Source: Xanthomonas codiaei (GTDB lineage Bacteria > Pseudomonadota > Gammaproteobacteria > Xanthomonadales > Xanthomonadaceae). Taken from it: a stretch of 64,000 nt of DNA. The translations under genes were made by a program, and so were the position numbers. Positions 58,862-64,000 of this stretch are shown one piece after another. A model generated the notes under the pieces. That model had not been told where the DNA came from. It was given only the letters and a program-made list of their open reading frames with translations, and searched no databases. The first letter of the stretch is position 1. Each line of letters opens with the position of its first letter. The DNA is taken from the NCBI RefSeq assembly GCF_002939785.1, contig NZ_MDEC01000024.1, positions 1 to 64,000 on the forward strand, given 5' to 3'.

Positions 58862-60256
58862 ATGACTGAACTGCGTGAACCAGGCCAAGCGCTGATCGCC
58901 ATCGTCGGTGGCGGCGCCTCCGGAATGCTGGTGGCGCTGCAACTGCTGCGGCAGGCACGCACGCCGGTGCGGATCGCGCTGATCGAGCCGCACCCGGTGC
59001 TGGGCGAGGGCGTGGCGTATTCCACCGCGCGCGCCGAACACCTGCTCAACGTGCCGGCGGCGCGCATGAGTGCGCTGGTCGATGCGCCGCAGGATTTCGT
59101 TGCCTACCTGCGCGCGCATGCGTGTTGCCCAGAGCTGGACGATGCGCAGCTGGCGCAGCACTTCGTGGGGCGGCGGCATTACGCGCCGTACCTGCGTGAG
59201 CGCCTGCAGGCTGCCGTGGCCGCCAGCCCGGCCAGCCTGCAGCTGCGCAGCGCCCGCGTGCAGCGGCTGCAATCCACGCCGCAGGGCGCGCAGCTACAGC
59301 TGGACGATGGACACACGCTGCAAGCCGACGCCGTGGTGCTGGCGGTGGGCAATGCGTTGCGGCCGCTGCCGGTGCGCGGCGCCACCGGCCTGTCGCCAAC
59401 CCGGCGCGTCGAGGCCTGGGACACCGCGGCAGTGGCTGCGCTGCCGCCGGAGGCGGCGGTGTGCATCGTCGGTTCCGGCCTGAGCATGGCCGACACCGTG
59501 GTGACCCTGGCTGCGCAGGCGCATCGCGGCGCGGTGCACGTGGTCTCGCGGCATGGACTGCTGCCGTTGCCGCACGCGCATGGGGGCAGCGCCGATTTCG
59601 ATCCGCAGCCGTTGCTGGCACTGTCGCTGCGCGCGCGCCTGCGCCGCCTGCGCCAGCATGCGCGGGACGCGCTGGCGCAGGGGCGACCGTGGCAAAGCGT
59701 GATGGAACGAATCCGCCCGCTGAGCCAGGCGCTGTGGCAGACGCTGTCGGTGGACGACCAGCGCCGCTTCCTGCGTCACGTGGTGCGCTATTGGGACGTG
59801 CACCGCCATCGCATTGCCGCGCCGGTGCATGCGCAGCTGCAGGCGATGCAGGCGCGCGGGCAACTGCAGCTGCACCGCGCGCGGCTGGATGTGGCGTTCG
59901 AGGTGGGCGCCTGCGTGCGGGTGAGTGCCGGGGCCGCCAGCGCCGGGCACGCGCTGCAGCTGGATGTGCAGGCCCTGGTCAACGCCACCGGCGTGGAAAT
60001 GCGCGTGCAGGCGATGCGCAACCCCCTGCTGCAGCAGTTGCTGGGCCAGGGCATTGCGGTGGCCGGCCCGCATGGCATCGGAGTGGACACTGCTGCCGAC
60101 GGCAGCCTGATCGATGCCGATGGCCAGGCCAACCCGCGGCTGCGGGTGATCGGCAGCCTGCGCATCGGCTCGCTGTGGGAAAGCCTGGCGGTGCCGGAGC
60201 TACGCGAGCAGGCTGCGGCGATTGCACGGGATGTGTTGCTGCAGCTGGAGTGCTGA
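58862..60256 (+). CDS. FAD/NAD(P)-binding protein (HI0933/FAD-NAD superfamily)
   Basis: 464 residues from the ATG at 58862. N-terminal dinucleotide fold IAIVGGGASGMLVALQLL with G-x-G-x-x-G, followed by GEGVAYSTARAEHLLNVPAARMSAL, the signature of the FAD/NAD(P)-binding family PF13454. A second nucleotide motif is CIVGSGLSMADTVVTL. The C-terminal LVNATG and RVIGSLRIGSLWES complete the FAD site. Such proteins act as flavin-dependent oxidoreductases or hydroxylases; the substrate is unknown. Confidence 0.83.
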   Translation: MTELREPGQALIAIVGGGASGMLVALQLLRQARTPVRIALIEPHPVLGEGVAYSTARAEHLLNVPAARMSALVDAPQDFVAYLRAHACCPELDDAQLAQHFVGRRHYAPYLRERLQAAVAASPASLQLRSARVQRLQSTPQGAQLQLDDGHTLQADAVVLAVGNALRPLPVRGATGLSPTRRVEAWDTAAVAALPPEAAVCIVGSGLSMADTVVTLAAQAHRGAVHVVSRHGLLPLPHAHGGSADFDPQPLLALSLRARLRRLRQHARDALAQGRPWQSVMERIRPLSQALWQTLSVDDQRRFLRHVVRYWDVHRHRIAAPVHAQLQAMQARGQLQLHRARLDVAFEVGACVRVSAGAASAGHALQLDVQALVNATGVEMRVQAMRNPLLQQLLGQGIAVAGPHGIGVDTAADGSLIDADGQANPRLRVIGSLRIGSLWESLAVPELREQAAAIARDVLLQLEC

Positions 60257-60646
60257 TAGGCGTGTGGGGACCGGAAATGCAGCTTGGCTGCCGTCTCCGC
60301 CCGTGACGCTGGCTTCTTCGGTAGGCAAAAGCGACGCATAGCGCCGATGAGGGTGCGAGCAAAGCCTCGGGTGACCCGCAATGCGTCGTGGCTGCGCCTC
60401 TTGCCCTCACCCCAACCCCTCTCCCGCAGGCGGGAGAGGGGCTCTGCCACGGCGAGCATCCGCCTGCGCTCTTGCAGGCGGGAAAACAATCAGCGTCCCG
60501 CCTTCTCTGGCAGGCGGCAGAGCAACCACTGTCCTGTCTTCCCCCGCTTGCGGGGGAAGGTGCCCGAAGGGCGGATGGGGGCAGCAATCCCAACCGCTTC
60601 ATCGCAATCTCAGCCGCAGCGACGCCACAACCGGTAAAATGCGCCG
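60257..60646. repeat. Intergenic region with two REP-like hairpins
   Basis: About 390 bp. Hairpins at 60408-60440 (cccctctcccgcaggcgggagagggg) are split here as cccctctcccg / cgggagagggg, and at 60538-60585 (cccccgcttgcgggggaagg, then gcccgaagggc) in opposite orientation. The right end must carry the uvrD promoter. No gene recognised. Confidence 0.7.
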
Positions 60647-62833
60647 GTGGATGTCTCTCATTTGCTCGATCATCTGAACCCCGCCCAGCGCGAGGCCGTT
60701 TCCGCGCCGCCGGGGCATTACCTCGTGCTGGCCGGCGCCGGCTCCGGCAAGACGCGCGTGCTGATCCATCGCATCGCCTGGCTCAACGAAGTCCAGGGCG
60801 TGCCCAACCACGGCATCTTCGCGGTGACCTTCACCAACAAGGCCGCCGGCGAAATGCGCCACCGCACCGACCTGCAGCTGCGCAACGGCAGCCGCGGGAT
60901 GTGGATCGGCACCTTCCACGGGTTGGCGCATCGCCTGCTGCGCCTGCATTGGCAGGATGCGCGGCTGCCGGAAGGCTTCCAGGTGATGGACAGCGACGAT
61001 CAGCTGCGGCTGGTCAAGCGCGTGGTGCAGTCGCTGGAGCTGGACGAAGGCAAGTACCCGCCCAAGCAGCTGAGCTGGTGGATCAACGAACAAAAGGACG
61101 AAGGCCGCCGTCCGCAGCACATCCAGCCAGAGCCCAACGACGACTGGACCGAGGTGCGCCGGCAGGTGTACGCCGCCTACCAGGAGCGCTGCGACCGCTC
61201 CGGCCTGCTGGATTTTGCCGAGCTGCTGTTGCGCGCGCATGAGTTGTTGCGCGATACGCCGGCGCTGCTGGCACACTACCGTGCGCGCTTCCGCGAGATC
61301 CTGGTCGACGAGTTTCAGGACACCAACGCCATCCAGTACGCCTTCGTGCGCGTGCTGGCCGGCGAATCGGGCAATGTGTTCGTGGTGGGCGACGACGACC
61401 AGGCCATCTATGGCTGGCGCGGCGCCAAGGTCGAGAACGTGCAGCGCTTCCTGAAGGATTTCCCCGGTGCGCAGACCGTGCGGCTGGAGCAGAACTACCG
61501 TTCCAGCGCCAATATCCTGGGCGCGGCCAATGCGGTGATCGCGCACAACCCGGACCGGATCGGCAAGCAGTTGTGGACCGACTCGGGCGATGGCGACCCG
61601 ATCGATCTGTACGCGGCCTATAACGAAGTGGACGAAGCGCGCTATGTGGTCGAGCGTGCGCGGCAGTGGGTGCGCGATGGCGGCAGCTATGGCGAAGTGG
61701 CGGTGCTCTATCGCAGTAATGCGCAGTCGCGCGCGCTGGAAGAGGCCCTGATCTCCGAGCAGTTGCCGTATCGTGTGTATGGCGGCATGCGCTTTTTCGA
61801 GCGTGCGGAAATCAAGGATGCGCTGGCCTACCTACGCCTGCTCACCAACCGCAGCGACGACGCCGCGTTCGAACGCGCGGTCAATACGCCTACCCGCGGC
61901 ATCGGCGACCGCACGCTGGACGAAGTGCGCCGGCTGGCGCGCGCCAATGCGCTGTCGTTGTGGGAAGCGGCGATGCTGGCCACGCAGGAAAACAACCTGG
62001 CCGCGCGTGCGCGCAACGCCCTGGCCGGCTTTTTGAGCCTGGTCGGCCAGCTGCATGCCGAGACCGGGCAGATGGACCTGGCCGAACGCATCGACCACGT
62101 GCTGGTACGCTCGGGCCTGCGCGAGCACTGGGCCAAGGAAAGCCGCGGCGGGCTGGATTCGGAATCGCGCACCGAGAACCTGGACGAACTGGTCTCGGTG
62201 GCCTCGCGCTTCACCCGGCCGGACGACGAGGACAGCCAGGGCATGACCGAGCTGGTGGCGTTCCTGGCCTACGCTTCGCTGGAAGCCGGCGAAGGCCAGG
62301 CGCAGGCCGGCGAGGAAGGCGTGCAGCTGATGACGCTGCATTCGGCCAAGGGCCTGGAGTTCCCGATCGTGTTCCTGGTCGGGCTGGAAGACGGCCTGTT
62401 CCCGAGCGCGCGTTCGCTGGAAGAAACCGGCCGGCTGGAAGAAGAGCGCCGCCTGGCCTACGTCGGCATCACCCGCGCGCGACAGAAGCTGGTGCTGTGC
62501 TATGCCGAATCGCGGCGCATCCACGGCCAGGACAACTACAACGTGCCCTCGCGCTTCCTACGCGAGATCCCGCGCGATCTGCTCAACGAAGTGCGCCCGA
62601 AGGTGCAGGTCTCGCGCACCGCCTCGCTGGGCGCGGCCCGCGGCGGCCCGGTGCACGGCATCGTGGAGACGGCGCCGATCAAGCTGGGCGCCAATGTCGA
62701 GCACCCCAAATTTGGGGGCGGCGTGGTCGTGGACTACGAAGGTGCCGGCGCACATGCGCGGGTGCAGGTGCAGTTCGACGAAGTCGGCGCCAAGTGGCTG
62801 GTGATGGCCTACGCGAATCTGACGGTGGTGTAG
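60647..62833 (+). CDS. uvrD: DNA helicase II UvrD
   Basis: 728 residues from a GTG at 60647 (MDVSHLLDHLNPAQREAV). Superfamily 1A 3'-5' helicase for mismatch and excision repair. Motif I AGAGSGKTRVLIHR, Ia TFTNKAAGEM, II VDEFQDTNAIQY, III GDDDQAIYGWRGA, IV EQNYRS, V LMTLHSAKGLEF and VI YVGITRARQKL are all present. The C-terminal about 60 residues (VEHPKFGGGVVVDYEGAG) form the Tudor-like RNA-polymerase-binding domain characteristic of UvrD. Confidence 0.96.
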   Translation: MDVSHLLDHLNPAQREAVSAPPGHYLVLAGAGSGKTRVLIHRIAWLNEVQGVPNHGIFAVTFTNKAAGEMRHRTDLQLRNGSRGMWIGTFHGLAHRLLRLHWQDARLPEGFQVMDSDDQLRLVKRVVQSLELDEGKYPPKQLSWWINEQKDEGRRPQHIQPEPNDDWTEVRRQVYAAYQERCDRSGLLDFAELLLRAHELLRDTPALLAHYRARFREILVDEFQDTNAIQYAFVRVLAGESGNVFVVGDDDQAIYGWRGAKVENVQRFLKDFPGAQTVRLEQNYRSSANILGAANAVIAHNPDRIGKQLWTDSGDGDPIDLYAAYNEVDEARYVVERARQWVRDGGSYGEVAVLYRSNAQSRALEEALISEQLPYRVYGGMRFFERAEIKDALAYLRLLTNRSDDAAFERAVNTPTRGIGDRTLDEVRRLARANALSLWEAAMLATQENNLAARARNALAGFLSLVGQLHAETGQMDLAERIDHVLVRSGLREHWAKESRGGLDSESRTENLDELVSVASRFTRPDDEDSQGMTELVAFLAYASLEAGEGQAQAGEEGVQLMTLHSAKGLEFPIVFLVGLEDGLFPSARSLEETGRLEEERRLAYVGITRARQKLVLCYAESRRIHGQDNYNVPSRFLREIPRDLLNEVRPKVQVSRTASLGAARGGPVHGIVETAPIKLGANVEHPKFGGGVVVDYEGAGAHARVQVQFDEVGAKWLVMAYANLTVV

Positions 62834-63372
62834 GCGGGTTGCTTTCGGTGGTGTGATGCTGCCTTGAACCATGGCAACCGGTTGCGCTGGAGCAAGCCGT
62901 AGCGGTCCTGGCACGGGCGCAGGTCACGGCGCCAGTGGTGACTGCGCCGCCAGCCGGCCGTTGAGATCTCCCGCCTTGGTGGTGCCCCTCACCCCATCCC
63001 CTCTCCCGCAGGCGGGAGAGGGGCAAGTGTGTGCACTGGCGTGAGTTCCCATGCCGTTGAGACATCGGGCTGGCAAACGCCCCGCTTGGCTCCCTTCCCC
63101 CGCTCGCGGGGGAAGGTGCCCGAAGGGCGGATGGGGGCAGTCGATCAGCTCATCCAGAACTTTCCAGCATCCATCGCCCGCATTGCCAGGGCAAGAAGGC
63201 CGCGCGTGTTTGTGCCTCGATGACAGCGCCGCGCCGCGACTGCAAGATCCAGACATCCGTTGTTGATGGACACATCAACCTTCCTCGACCCATTGGTGCA
63301 TCGCGCGATGCATTCGTCGCTGCATCCGTGACACCCTGCAGGCCGACTTCACGACATGCAGGACGCGGTGCC
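62834..63372. repeat. Intergenic region with two REP-like hairpins
   Basis: 539 bp. Inverted elements at 62985-63025 (cccctctcccgcaggcggg) and 63093-63140 (cccccgctcgcgggggaagg, then gcccgaagggcgg) in opposite orientation. No gene recognised; a promoter for the acetyltransferase gene should lie at the right end. Confidence 0.65.
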
Positions 63373-63954
63373 ATGCGGACAGAAAAACAGAAAATGCTGG
63401 CAGGCGAACTGTACAACGCTACCGACGCGCAGCTGCAGGCCGAGCAGGCGGCTGCGGCCGAGTGGATGGTGCGCTACAACGCGGCGGTGCTACAGACAGC
63501 CGTGCAGCGACATGCCATGTTGCGCGAGCGCCTGGCCGAAGTCGGCGACGGTGCGGTGATTCGCGCGCCGTTTCATTGCGATTACGGCTACAACATTCGC
63601 CTGGGCGCCGGGGTGTTCCTCAACTTCAACTGCGTGATCCTGGATATCTGCGAGGTGCGCATTGGCGAGGGCACGCAGATCGGCCCCGGCGTGCAGATCT
63701 ACGCGGCCGATCACCCGCGCGATGCCGCCGGACGTGCCAGCGGCCTGGAATTCGGGCGGCCGATCCGCATCGGGCGCAATGTGTGGATCGGCGGCGGGGC
63801 GATCATCCTGCCGGGCGTGACCATCGGCGACGATGCGGTGATCGGCGCCGGTGCGGTGGTCACCCGCGATGTCCCGGCAGGGGCGACCGCGGTCGGCAAT
63901 CCGGCACGCCTGCGCGAGACGCGCCCGGACCCGGACGCGGTGGCCACCGATTGA
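63373..63954 (+). CDS. Maltose O-acetyltransferase-type hexapeptide acetyltransferase
   Basis: 193 residues from the ATG at 63373. The N-terminal Mac domain (MRTEKQKMLAGELYNATDAQLQ, in two halves of the family pattern) and the left-handed beta-helix of hexapeptide repeats (VIRAPFHCDYGYNIRLGAG, IGEGTQIGPGVQIYAADHP, IGRNVWIGGGAIILPGVTIG, VVTRDVPAGATAVGNPA) are those of maltose/galactoside acetyltransferases. The catalytic His of AADHP is present. Transfers acetyl from acetyl-CoA to a sugar hydroxyl; the natural substrate is uncertain. Confidence 0.9.
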   Translation: MRTEKQKMLAGELYNATDAQLQAEQAAAAEWMVRYNAAVLQTAVQRHAMLRERLAEVGDGAVIRAPFHCDYGYNIRLGAGVFLNFNCVILDICEVRIGEGTQIGPGVQIYAADHPRDAAGRASGLEFGRPIRIGRNVWIGGGAIILPGVTIGDDAVIGAGAVVTRDVPAGATAVGNPARLRETRPDPDAVATD

Positions 63955-64000
63955 GCGTCATGTGTGCCAGTCTTCGTCGTCCATCGCACATGCGCTGCGC

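Overview
The window is high-GC DNA whose gene content points to a plant-associated Xanthomonas (Gammaproteobacteria, Xanthomonadaceae). The clues are an L-fucose cluster whose fuconate dehydratase keeps the residue numbering of the characterised X. campestris enzyme, a cellobionate phosphorylase module, many short GC-rich REP-like hairpins between genes, and an IS5-type element end. Species is not resolved. No rRNA, tRNA, CRISPR array, prophage or replication origin was seen.

Layout: 1-233 tandemly duplicated end of an IS5-family element. 347-1443 two divergent type II dehydroquinase-like proteins plus a 75-residue unknown. 1606-3345 periplasmic PQQ-type propeller protein. 3879-8752 DUF2007 protein, then gluconokinase divergent from a GPH-type sugar symporter and a GH94 phosphorylase, read as cellobionate use; the 3' end of the GH94 gene plus a REP is amplified five-fold. 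10004-13453 transporter-fused hybrid histidine kinase. 13632-14395 mntP with a yybP-ykoY manganese riboswitch. 14689-22773 L-fucose catabolism: IclR regulator divergent from permease and mutarotase, then a reverse-strand operon of fucose dehydrogenase, a nonsense-disrupted lactonase, short-chain dehydrogenase, FAH-type hydrolase and fuconate dehydratase. 23088-24710 GH43. 25028-25622 thioredoxin-like protein coupled to an exported cysteine-rich peptide. 25921-26360 broken DUF4424 gene. 26575-33257 acetate module (LuxR-type regulator, acs, porin, DUF485, actP), probably controlled with the kinase at 10004 as a CrbS/CrbR-like pair.

33635-38445 is the most unusual block: two near-identical ankyrin-repeat lipoproteins, a 770-residue lipase-like protein and a small membrane protein, resembling an antibacterial lipase with duplicated immunity genes. 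38525-41523 xthA, GFA protein, YeaQ-type membrane protein, Sfp-type phosphopantetheinyl transferase and rsmG, followed by about 700 bp of REP arrays. 42350-44200 DUF885 peptidase-like protein. 44696-51655 CzcI-like protein and CzcCBA metal efflux, with a repeat-rich gap before czcA. 51972-52389 rpmB-rpmG. 52672-56902 lower gallate/protocatechuate 4,5-cleavage enzymes with a divergent LysR-type regulator that has two HTH domains. 56916-63954 cardiolipin synthase, an amber-interrupted VOC gene, FAD/NAD(P)-binding protein, UvrD and a hexapeptide acetyltransferase.

Three genes are visibly broken (lactonase, DUF4424, VOC), and three loci show tandem amplification involving REP-like hairpins, so the region has been actively rearranged.
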